64,000 bases of DNA from G963665925 sp963665925 (GTDB lineage Bacteria; Bacillota; Clostridia; Peptostreptococcales; Acidaminobacteraceae): contig OY762511.1 of NCBI GenBank assembly GCA_963665925.1, positions 1,488,001 to 1,552,000 on the forward strand, given 5' to 3'. The notes under the pieces were generated by a model that was given only the letters and a program-made list of their open reading frames with translations, was not told the origin of the DNA and ran no database searches. Position numbers and translations under genes: made by a program. Numbering within the stretch: the stretch's first letter is position 1; every line of letters starts with the position of its first letter. Shown piece after piece: positions 49,518 to 64,000 of the stretch.

Positions 49518-51426
49518 GGGGCTGTTGCAAAATAGAATCGAAGATTCTATAAGCAACGCCCCTTCTTCATGTCAAAAAAAGCTTACAGGCGGGTTCAAAA
49601 GAACCCGCCTGAGTTGTATTATAAAGTTATGTCCAGTAACAAAATAACACAAAAAAAGTATAGCAGTGAAACGGTAGAAGAACAAGTCATTTTACCATTT
49701 GATCTAGGAAGAGTTATTCCAGAAGATGATAGTGTGCGACTGCTAAATCGAGTTCTAAAGGAGGTAGATTACAAGGAGCTGAACTCGATGTACTCCTCAT
49801 ATGGGAGAAAACCAGTAGTCGAACCAAAAACTCTGTTCAAGATTATAGTATACGGATACATGAATAACATCTACTCTTCTCGAATGCTCGAAAGGGCATG
49901 TAAAAGAGATATCAACTTCATGTGGTTGCTCGGAGAGGAAACAGTGCCTGACCATAGTACAATCAGTAGATTTAAATCGGAGAAACTCAGTGAAGTTATT
50001 GATGAACTGTTCGCTCAGTTTGTGAAAAAACTGAAAGAACTGAATGAAGTTGCCTATGAAAATATATTTATAGATGGAACGAAGATTGAGTCATCAGCTA
50101 ACAAATACACTTTTGTATGGAGAAAGGCTGTCACTAAAAACGAAATGAAGCTCCAGGCAAAACTTAGAAGTAAACTTAATGAGATTGGCTCCACTTACGG
50201 TCTTAAAGATAAAAGCTATGATGAGAAAATTGAAGTACAGCAGGTAAACGAGATTCTGAATACGCTCTATGCACAAAAGCAGGCGCAGGAAATTGAGTTT
50301 GTATCCGGAAAAGGCAAGCGAAAAACACAGCTCCAACGAGATATAGAATCACTTGAAGAAATGCGTGACAGGCAGCTGAAATATGATGGTTACAATGATC
50401 AGTTCGGCATGCGAAATAGCTTTTCAAAAACCGATCCCGATGCCACTTTCATGCGTATGAAAGATGATCATATGCGAAATGGTCAGCTCAAGCCAGCGTA
50501 CAACATACAGATTGGTGTTGAAGGTGAATACGTTGTAGGTGTAGACGTATCAGACAAGTGTACAGATCAGCTGACTCTGTGGCCATTTCTTGAAAAAAGC
50601 GAAAAGCTTCTGGGAGCAAAATATAAGAACATCGTTGCCGATGCTGGCTATGAAAGTGAAGAGAATTACACAAGGCTTGAAGAAAACAATCAAACTTCTT
50701 ACATCAAGCCAAGCAATTATGAACAGCAAAAGAAGAGAAGTTTCAAGAACAAAATCGGCAGACATGAAAATATGATTTTTGATAGTGAAGCCAACACATA
50801 TACTTGTACTGAGGGCAAAGAGCTTCACTATAAAGGGTTCAAAAAAAGAACATCAAAGTCGGGGTTTGAATCAAAGGTAAGCGTATACGAATGCGAGGAT
50901 TGCAGCGCATGTCCTGTAAAATCAAAGTGTACACGAGCTGCTGGAAATAAAATTCTAGAAGTATCGCATGAGTTCGTCAGGCTTAGGAAACAGTCTCAGA
51001 AAAACATTACAACTGAGATGGGAACTATACTTAGAATGAACAGATCCATCCAAGTCGAAGGAGTCTTTGGGATTTTGAAACAGAACTATGGTTTCAGGAG
51101 ATTTCTCTCAAAGGGAAAGGCGAACGTCAAAACAGAGTTCACGCTGTTATGCCTCGGTTATAACTTTAATAAGTTACATAGAAATATCCAAACTGGCAAG
51201 AACGGTACTATTTTACATGCTCAATAAGTAGCGTAACAGATAAGTTTCAAAATACGTCGAGCGAGGGTCTGCACCTTCTTTTTGTCGTGGCACAATCTGT
51301 ATATCCATAATTATCCATACAGTGTATCCTCGCTCTATACCTTAAAAAACAATGGCATTCTCTCAAAAACTAAAAAAAGAGTGTCACAGAATGACTTTCG
51401 TTAGAAAGTCATTCTGCAACAGCTCC
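49518..51426 (+). mobile_element. IS1182-like insertion sequence
   Basis: An element of about 1.9 kb bounded by GGGGCTGTTGCA (left) and the complement of GGAGCTGTTGCA (right). Each end is also a hairpin by itself: GGGG..GTTGC/GCAAC.CCCC with TAGAATC/GATTCTA at the left (49518-49562), and CAGAATGACTTTC/GAAAGTCATTCTG at the right (51387-51416). One intact transposase gene is inside. No obvious target duplication flanks it. It separates pyrD from the first rRNA operon. Confidence 0.88.
49569..51227 (+). CDS. IS1182-family transposase
   Basis: A 552-residue DDE transposase without frameshift or stop. The N-terminal region (VVEPKTLFKIIVYGYMNNIY, ERACKRDINFMWLLGE) matches the IS1182/IS5-like helical domain. 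The acidic residues appear in FIDGTKIESSANKYTFVWRK, VADAGYESEENY and VEGVFGILKQNYGFRRF. A four-cysteine cluster lies at about residue 440. The start is uncertain: ATG 49569 lies right after the left-end hairpin with no ribosome-binding site, and ATG 49629 is also possible. Confidence 0.9.
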   Translation: MSKKAYRRVQKNPPELYYKVMSSNKITQKKYSSETVEEQVILPFDLGRVIPEDDSVRLLNRVLKEVDYKELNSMYSSYGRKPVVEPKTLFKIIVYGYMNNIYSSRMLERACKRDINFMWLLGEETVPDHSTISRFKSEKLSEVIDELFAQFVKKLKELNEVAYENIFIDGTKIESSANKYTFVWRKAVTKNEMKLQAKLRSKLNEIGSTYGLKDKSYDEKIEVQQVNEILNTLYAQKQAQEIEFVSGKGKRKTQLQRDIESLEEMRDRQLKYDGYNDQFGMRNSFSKTDPDATFMRMKDDHMRNGQLKPAYNIQIGVEGEYVVGVDVSDKCTDQLTLWPFLEKSEKLLGAKYKNIVADAGYESEENYTRLEENNQTSYIKPSNYEQQKKRSFKNKIGRHENMIFDSEANTYTCTEGKELHYKGFKKRTSKSGFESKVSVYECEDCSACPVKSKCTRAAGNKILEVSHEFVRLRKQSQKNITTEMGTILRMNRSIQVEGVFGILKQNYGFRRFLSKGKANVKTEFTLLCLGYNFNKLHRNIQTGKNGTILHAQ

Positions 51427-51583
51427 TTTGTATTTTGCTATCTATAACGCTGAGAAACTGTCTTGAATCATTGGAATAGTCAGAATACGTCACGTTTAGC
51501 ATGTTTAAAAACACAAGATATAGTATGTTGATACGAGCCAAAAACCGATTGCGGAAAAAATCAAAAAAGATATGCAAAAAGCG

Positions 51584-51612
51584 TTGACACTATTGGGTCA
51601 GGATGATAGTAT
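51584..51612 (+). promoter_or_regulatory. rRNA operon 1, promoter P1
   Basis: TTGACA (51584-51589), 17 bases and TAGTAT (51607-51612). GTCGCC begins 7 bases after the -10, at the expected start point, and can form a hairpin with GCGAC. From the end of the IS (51427) to here I see nothing else. Confidence 0.85.
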
Positions 51613-51727
51613 ATACGAGTCGCCAATGCGACGCACGATTTCAAGAAAACACTCAGGACACTGATGGCTGCTTAATTGCATGAGCATTGCACGACCATCA
51701 CCTGAAAGAGAAACTTGAAAAAAGTGC

Positions 51728-51757
51728 TTGACACGAAACACTGAAAAGTGTTATGAT
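51728..51757 (+). promoter_or_regulatory. rRNA operon 1, promoter P2
   Basis: TTGACA (51728-51733), 18 bases and TATGAT (51752-51757), again followed at +7 by GTCGCC and a downstream GCGAC. Confidence 0.85.
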
Positions 51758-51826
51758 AATTGAGTCGCCGGTTCAACGCGACACAGCAAAATCAATACAT
51801 TTCAACATAATGAAAATTGATTTTCC

Positions 51827-51852
51827 GGTCTTTGAAAATTAAACAGTATAGA
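51827..51852 (+). promoter_or_regulatory. boxA-like site and 5' arm of the pre-16S stem, operon 1
   Basis: GGTCTTTGAAAA resembles the rRNA antitermination boxA. It overlaps an 18-base stretch, AAAATTAAACAGTATAGA (51835-51852), that pairs perfectly with 53521-53538 after the 16S gene: the stem cut by RNase III in rRNA maturation. Confidence 0.7.
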
Positions 51853-51973
51853 ATTAACACGTTCAATTCTTTTACCGCATCAAGACAAGGTCTAGATGCA
51901 CCAAAGATTCGTAACGGATGATAATGATTAATTAGTCAGATTCATCTGAGCGATCAAAAACATTTGAAACATT

Positions 51974-53515
<1,542 letters not shown>

Positions 53516-53575
53516 CGTACTCTATACTGTTTAATTTTGAGAGACCGAAAGTCTCCTATATTGTGGAACGCAAAC

Positions 53576-53651
53576 GGGGGTATAGCTCAGCTGGGAGAGC
53601 ACCTGCCTTGCACGCAGGGGGTCGCAAGTTCGAATCTTGTTACCTCCACCA
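53576..53651 (+). tRNA. tRNA-Ala (TGC)
   Basis: Cloverleaf with acceptor GGGGGTA/TACCTCC, anticodon stem CCTGC/GCAGG with loop CTTGCAC (anticodon TGC), T-loop TTCGAAT and an encoded CCA. It lies in the 16S-23S spacer of operon 1. Confidence 0.95.
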
Positions 53652-54069
53652 TTTTCGCTCATTTGAGCGCGAACGTTTCGCAATGCTTACATTCACCTTA
53701 AAATGTGTGTAAGTGATAGTATTGCACCTTGAAAACTGCATATGAATTAGAAGACGAAAACGTATCAAACCAAAAATTTAGAGTTAACTAAGTTTGCGGC
53801 TTCGAACTTTGCAGTTCGAAGTAAGGAGTGTTACCGAAATCAAAGATTTCGAACACATCCATTAATGATACAGTTTCACTGAGGTAAACAAAACTCAAAC
53901 TCGAATTATAAATACTCATTGATTAATAATCAGAGAACAGTTATTAGCGTTCAAGATGCAAGTGAATCGAGGCGCACGGGTGAGTGAAGGAAGGCGCGTA
54001 TAACATACGCAACTGACTGAGCGAAGTCGAGCAACGACGAGTCACGCAGCAGATTGTACGATAAAAATT
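53652..54069 (+). other. 16S-23S spacer of operon 1 after tRNA-Ala
   Basis: 53717-53942 is shared with operon 2 and holds a boxA-like CACCTTGAAAACTGC and the hairpin CTTCGAACT/AGTTCGAAG. 53943-54066 is unique to operon 1 and contains GCGTATAACATACGC and other GC-rich inverted repeats. No gene seen. Confidence 0.7.
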
Positions 54070-56983
<2,914 letters not shown>

Positions 56984-57068
56984 ATAAGAATTTGGGTCAA
57001 ACCAAAGTGAAACAACGTCTTTTAAGATCATGTGCAGTTTTGAAGGAGCAATTCTTCATAAATGAAAT

Positions 57069-57182
57069 CCAGTGATGATGGCAAAGAGGTCACACCTGTT
57101 CCCATTCCGAACACAGCAGTTAAGCTCTTTAGCGCCGATGGTACTTGGGGGGAAGCCCCCTGGGAGAGTAGGTCGTCGCTGG
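57069..57182 (+). rRNA. 5S ribosomal RNA, operon 1
   Basis: About 114 bases. The ends CCAGTGATGA and TCGTCGCTGG pair, and CACACCTGTTCCCATTCCGA with GAACACAGCAGTTAAGC is the typical loop B/C region. The gap after 23S is about 85 bases. Confidence 0.93.
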
Positions 57183-57203
57183 TTTCTTTATTTATTTTAG
57201 CAT

Positions 57204-57278
57204 GGCCCCTTGGTCAAGCGGTTAAGACACCGCCCTTTCACGGCGGTAACGGGGGTTCGATTCCCCCAGGGGTCACCA
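57204..57278 (+). tRNA. tRNA-Glu (TTC)
   Basis: Acceptor GGCCCCT/AGGGGTC, anticodon stem CCGCC/GGCGG with loop CTTTCAC, and CCA encoded. First of four tRNAs after the 5S gene. Confidence 0.95.
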
Positions 57279-57292
57279 TTTAACCATTTTTA

Positions 57293-57369
57293 GGCCCAGT
57301 AGTTCAGTTGGTTAGAACGCCAGCCTGTCACGCTGGAGGTCGACGGTTCGAGTCCGTTCTGGGTCGCCA
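57293..57369 (+). tRNA. tRNA-Asp (GTC)
   Basis: Anticodon stem CCAGC/GCTGG with loop CTGTCAC, T-arm GTTCGAGTCC, and CCA encoded. Confidence 0.95.
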
Positions 57370-57379
57370 TTTTAATAGT

Positions 57380-57455
<76 letters not shown>

Positions 57456-57461
57456 TTACTT

Positions 57462-57538
<77 letters not shown>

Positions 57539-57540
57539 TT

Positions 57541-57574
57541 GAAATCATTATTCATTAGAATAGTGATTTTTTTT
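57541..57574 (+). terminator. Terminator of rRNA operon 1
   Basis: AAATCATTATTC pairs with GAATAGTGATTT and runs into TTTTTT. Confidence 0.85.
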
Positions 57575-57696
57575 ATGTTCATTTTGTAGGCTCAAAAAAG
57601 TAAGATTAGGGGTTCATATCACCATAAAAGATGTTAATATAGACACGAAGTGTTTAAACTAAGTAGATTTTTTAACAAACCTGGGTGAGGTTATAT

Positions 57697-59634
57697 ATGC
57701 AGATGGACAAAACATTCAATAAGCAAAACAGAAAGCTGCGAATTCAGGCAATGGGATTGACCTTTATATCAATCTGCTGGGTGGCAGGTATGCTGGGTAT
57801 TCTTTTGCATGCACTGAGCGATCATGAGAAGGTAGACTTGTTCAGAGATTCATTGACTGAAGTGAATATGTCAATTGGAGCGCTCTACGAATCAGCTGTT
57901 TATGACTCTGAGGCATTAGGTCCGATAATGGACACCGATGAGGCCACGGATAAAGAGGTGGAAAGTTATCTTGCGTATGTGGATAAGTTTGCTGAGCTAA
58001 GACAAGATATCCACATATCCCTTGAAAACTCAAATAATGTTCTGAAAAATACTGCAGTGCCTCATAGTATGGCAACACACATAGAGACACTAGGAAAAAT
58101 CGCAGATATTGTGGACGCAAAAACATTAGGGCTGGACGGCGAAGATGAATCTGCCGATATCCTGCAGGTGTTTTCAGTCCTGAAAGAAATTCGGACTATA
58201 AATATGGGTCTAATTTCTGACTTGAGTGCATATCAGCATGCTCAGACTGTAAAGCTATACAGAGAAATGATATTTGGGACCGTTTGTGTTGCAGCGCTTT
58301 TTGCCATATCCAACCTATGGCTGATGATTGCAAAAACACTTAATCCAATATCGCAAATCAAACGTGCGCTGGAAAAAAGCAAAACGGACTATCAGATAGA
58401 GTCCGTAGAAATTGAAGACAATAACGAAATCGGAGATCTTGTCACGTCGTATAATCAAATGCGCCTGCGCGCACAGATGATTGAAAGCCTGATCGAAAAA
58501 TTGTATGGCCATACACACTTTGAGCAGATTCTGGATTTTGTATTTGAACAGTTTCAGAGTTTTCTGCCATACAACCGCATAGGAATCGCCATATTATCTT
58601 CTGACAGAAAGAAGATACGTGCCTTAAGTGCGCGTTCGGACAGAGCGGTCAGTCTTAAGAAGAATTATGAAGCAATCCTTGAAAGCACGAGCCTGGAAGA
58701 AATCATTGAGTCAGGTGAACCAAGAATCATCAATGATCTGGAAGCCTACTACCTGGAGAATCCAGACTCGGACTCAACACGCCTAATGGTGAAAGAAGGC
58801 ATGTATTCCAGTGTGACGCTCCCTTTGAATGTGAGAGAAAATTGTGTGGGGGTTGTCTTCTTTTCATCAGAACTGAAAAAAGCCTATACGAGTGAGCACA
58901 CAGGCTTTCTAAAAACGATAGCCTTGTCTCTTGCAGCTGCGTTTGATCAGAGTTTTCTGAGTGATCAGCTCGTGGTCTCCACCATAGAAGGGTTTTCAAA
59001 ACTTGTGGAGTCCAAAGATTCAGATACGGGAAACCATATAGAACGTATGCAGCGGTATTCCGTCATGCTTGCGGAGATGACAGCCGCAAAGGGATACTAC
59101 GCCGATCAGATAGATGAGGCTTTCATTAAACAGATTGAAGATTTCAGTCCCTTGCATGATATAGGAAAAGTCTCTATTCCCGACTATGTACTGATGAAAC
59201 CTGGTAAACTGACGACCGAAGAGTTTGAACTTATGAAAGAACATACTCTTGTTGGGGCAGATATTCTTACAAAGATGAATGATCGGATTGAAGGTGAAAA
59301 CCGTGCTTTCTATAAAGTAGGGATAGAAATTGTACGTCATCACCATGAAAAGTTTGACGGAACAGGATATCCGGATGGGTTGAACGGTCATGCAATTCCA
59401 CTTTCTGCTCGAATTGTGGCAGTTGCAGATGTGCTGGACGCAATCACCAGTAAGAGACCCTACAAGAATGCTTTTGGCATGGAGACGAGTCGACGTATTA
59501 TGGTAGAAGGGCGTGGAAAACATTTTGATCCACTGCTGATTGACGTCCTTTTGGAGAATTGGGAACGTTTTGAACATCAGATTGATGCATTCAAATCGAT
59601 TAGCGAGGTATCTGGATACGCACTGAGTTCATAG
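57697..59634 (+). CDS. Membrane HD-GYP domain protein, likely cyclic-di-GMP phosphodiesterase
   Basis: A 645-residue signalling protein. TM1 is at about 15-38, an extracytoplasmic helical sensor at 40-185, TM2 at about 190-212, then a HAMP-like linker, a GAF domain (about 270-420) and an HD-GYP domain (about 430-620). The HD residues lie in SPLHDIGKVSIPDYVLMKPG near residue 485, and the GYP motif in HHEKFDGTGYPDG near 550. Members hydrolyse cyclic di-GMP. GGGTGAGG before ATG 57697 decides the start over a GTG at 57685. It stands alone between two rRNA operons. Confidence 0.9.
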   Translation: MQMDKTFNKQNRKLRIQAMGLTFISICWVAGMLGILLHALSDHEKVDLFRDSLTEVNMSIGALYESAVYDSEALGPIMDTDEATDKEVESYLAYVDKFAELRQDIHISLENSNNVLKNTAVPHSMATHIETLGKIADIVDAKTLGLDGEDESADILQVFSVLKEIRTINMGLISDLSAYQHAQTVKLYREMIFGTVCVAALFAISNLWLMIAKTLNPISQIKRALEKSKTDYQIESVEIEDNNEIGDLVTSYNQMRLRAQMIESLIEKLYGHTHFEQILDFVFEQFQSFLPYNRIGIAILSSDRKKIRALSARSDRAVSLKKNYEAILESTSLEEIIESGEPRIINDLEAYYLENPDSDSTRLMVKEGMYSSVTLPLNVRENCVGVVFFSSELKKAYTSEHTGFLKTIALSLAAAFDQSFLSDQLVVSTIEGFSKLVESKDSDTGNHIERMQRYSVMLAEMTAAKGYYADQIDEAFIKQIEDFSPLHDIGKVSIPDYVLMKPGKLTTEEFELMKEHTLVGADILTKMNDRIEGENRAFYKVGIEIVRHHHEKFDGTGYPDGLNGHAIPLSARIVAVADVLDAITSKRPYKNAFGMETSRRIMVEGRGKHFDPLLIDVLLENWERFEHQIDAFKSISEVSGYALSS

Positions 59635-59690
59635 AAATACGGGCTTATGACTTGATAAAGTTGTGTAATTACAATGGTTTAGAGGTTTAA

Positions 59691-59740
59691 GGGCGGTTAT
59701 TCGAAAGGGTAAAACACCAATCGAGAACCGCCCATTTTAA
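59691..59740 (+). terminator. Terminator after the HD-GYP gene
   Basis: GGGCGGTTATTCG pairs with CGAGAACCGCCC (59722-59733), followed by ATTTTAA. Confidence 0.75.
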
Positions 59741-59780
59741 CAGCTTATATTTTCAGAATACTTTTTTATTTATTATTCCG

Positions 59781-59809
59781 TTGACACAGGCCTCAGAAGG
59801 TGCTATTAT
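59781..59809 (+). promoter_or_regulatory. rRNA operon 2, promoter P1
   Basis: TTGACA (59781-59786), 17 bases and TATTAT (59804-59809), followed at +7 by GTCGCC. Confidence 0.85.
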
Positions 59810-59900
59810 ATACAAGTCGCCAAGAGATAACGGTGTTGAAAACACAGCATTATCAACGGTTTCAAGAACTACTTCAAAGAAAAATCTTTGAAAAAAGTGC

Positions 59901-59929
59901 TTGACAAACCAGAGTGACACTGGTAAGAT
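59901..59929 (+). promoter_or_regulatory. rRNA operon 2, promoter P2
   Basis: TTGACA (59901-59906), 17 bases and TAAGAT (59924-59929), followed at +6 by GTCGCT. AAAAAAGTGC before the -35 is shared with P2 of operon 1. The rest of the 59930-60146 leader matches operon 1 from about 59996 on and holds no gene. Confidence 0.85.
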
Positions 59930-60007
59930 AATAGAGTCGCTGGAACACGGCGGTTAACGAAAAATCAATAAGAATTTTACATAAATTTAGTTGATTTCCG
60001 GTCTTTG

Positions 60008-60025
60008 AAAATTAAACAGTATAGA
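60008..60025 (+). other. 5' arm of the pre-16S processing stem, operon 2
   Basis: AAAATTAAACAGTATAGA pairs perfectly with 61694-61711 downstream of the 16S gene. A boxA-like GGTCTTTGAAAA overlaps it, as in operon 1. Confidence 0.7.
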
Positions 60026-60146
60026 ATTAACACGTTCAATTCTTTTACCGCATCAAGACAAGGTCTAGATGCACCAAAGATTCGTAACGGATGATAATGA
60101 TTAATTAGTCAGATTCATCTGAGCGATCAAAAACATTTGAAACATT

Positions 60147-61688
<1,542 letters not shown>

Positions 61689-61746
61689 CGTACTCTATAC
61701 TGTTTAATTTTGAGAGACCGAAAGGTTTATCAAACAACTAAAAAGT

Positions 61747-61823
<77 letters not shown>

Positions 61824-62084
61824 CTTATTAGTATTGCACCTTGAAAACTGCATATGAATTAGAAGACGAAAACGTATCAAACCAAAAATTTAGAGTTAAC
61901 TAAGTTTGCGGCTTCGAACTTTGCAGTTCGAAGTAAGGAGTGTTACCGAAATCAAAGATTTCGAACACATCCATTAATGATACAGTTTCACTGAGGTAAA
62001 CAAAACTCAAACTCGAATTATAAATACTCATTGATTAATAATCAGAGAACAGTTTATCAAAGTAATCTAGGTTACTTTTAAATT

Positions 62085-64000
<1,916 letters not shown>

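Overview
The window is a chromosomal segment of a low-to-mid GC, Gram-positive anaerobe of the class Clostridia. The signs are near-universal GGAGG ribosome-binding sites, 16S rRNA ending in CCTCCTTTCT, zinc-type S14, L36, S4 and adenylate kinase, a KOW-domain gene in the spc operon, a PyrK/PyrDB dihydroorotate dehydrogenase, and PyrR-type leaders. The 16S sequence suggests a Fusibacter/Acidaminobacter-like lineage, but that is a low-confidence guess made without a database.

Layout. 1-6154: end of rpoC, then the str cluster (L7Ae-like gene, rpsL, rpsG, fusA, tuf). 6155-7083: a long regulatory gap with two promoters and two copies of a structured repeat. 7084-22705: an unbroken S10-spc-alpha superoperon (rpsJ to rplQ), including secY, adk, map, infA and rpoA. 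22706-29848: a block that separates rplQ from the ECF genes that normally follow it. It holds a CcpA-type (cre) regulated tripartite tricarboxylate transporter (tctCBA), an MgtC-like protein and a PhoP/PhoR-like two-component system. 29849-34148: ecfA1-ecfA2-ecfT-truA-rplM-rpsI. 34273-43252: housekeeping and accessory genes: MscS channel (minus strand), MazG-like protein, MEMO/AMMECR1 fusion, a GH18 protein preceded by a dense DnaA-box cluster, ndk, an FAD dehydrogenase and an NSS transporter. 43679-49460: pyrimidine genes, pyrBI on the minus strand and pyrC-pyrF-pyrK-pyrD on the plus strand, each behind its own attenuator. 49518-51426: an apparently intact IS1182-like element. 51584-57538: first rRNA operon (16S, tRNA-Ala, 23S, 5S, tRNA-Glu, -Asp, -Thr, -Pro). 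57697-59634: an HD-GYP phosphodiesterase gene. 59781-64000: second rRNA operon (16S, tRNA-Ile, partial 23S).

Most of the window is translation and transcription machinery, joined to nucleotide metabolism (adk, ndk, pyr genes) and transport. The most unusual content is non-coding: a dispersed family of three-hairpin elements with AAAGAACA/TGTTCTTT-like ends (five copies in four intergenic regions), a cluster of three perfect and four one-mismatch DnaA boxes far from any dnaA gene, paired PyrR-type attenuators of which one has a variant loop, a conserved GTCGC at the predicted start of all four rRNA promoters, and mosaic 16S-23S spacers. No CRISPR array, prophage or recognisable defence system was seen.
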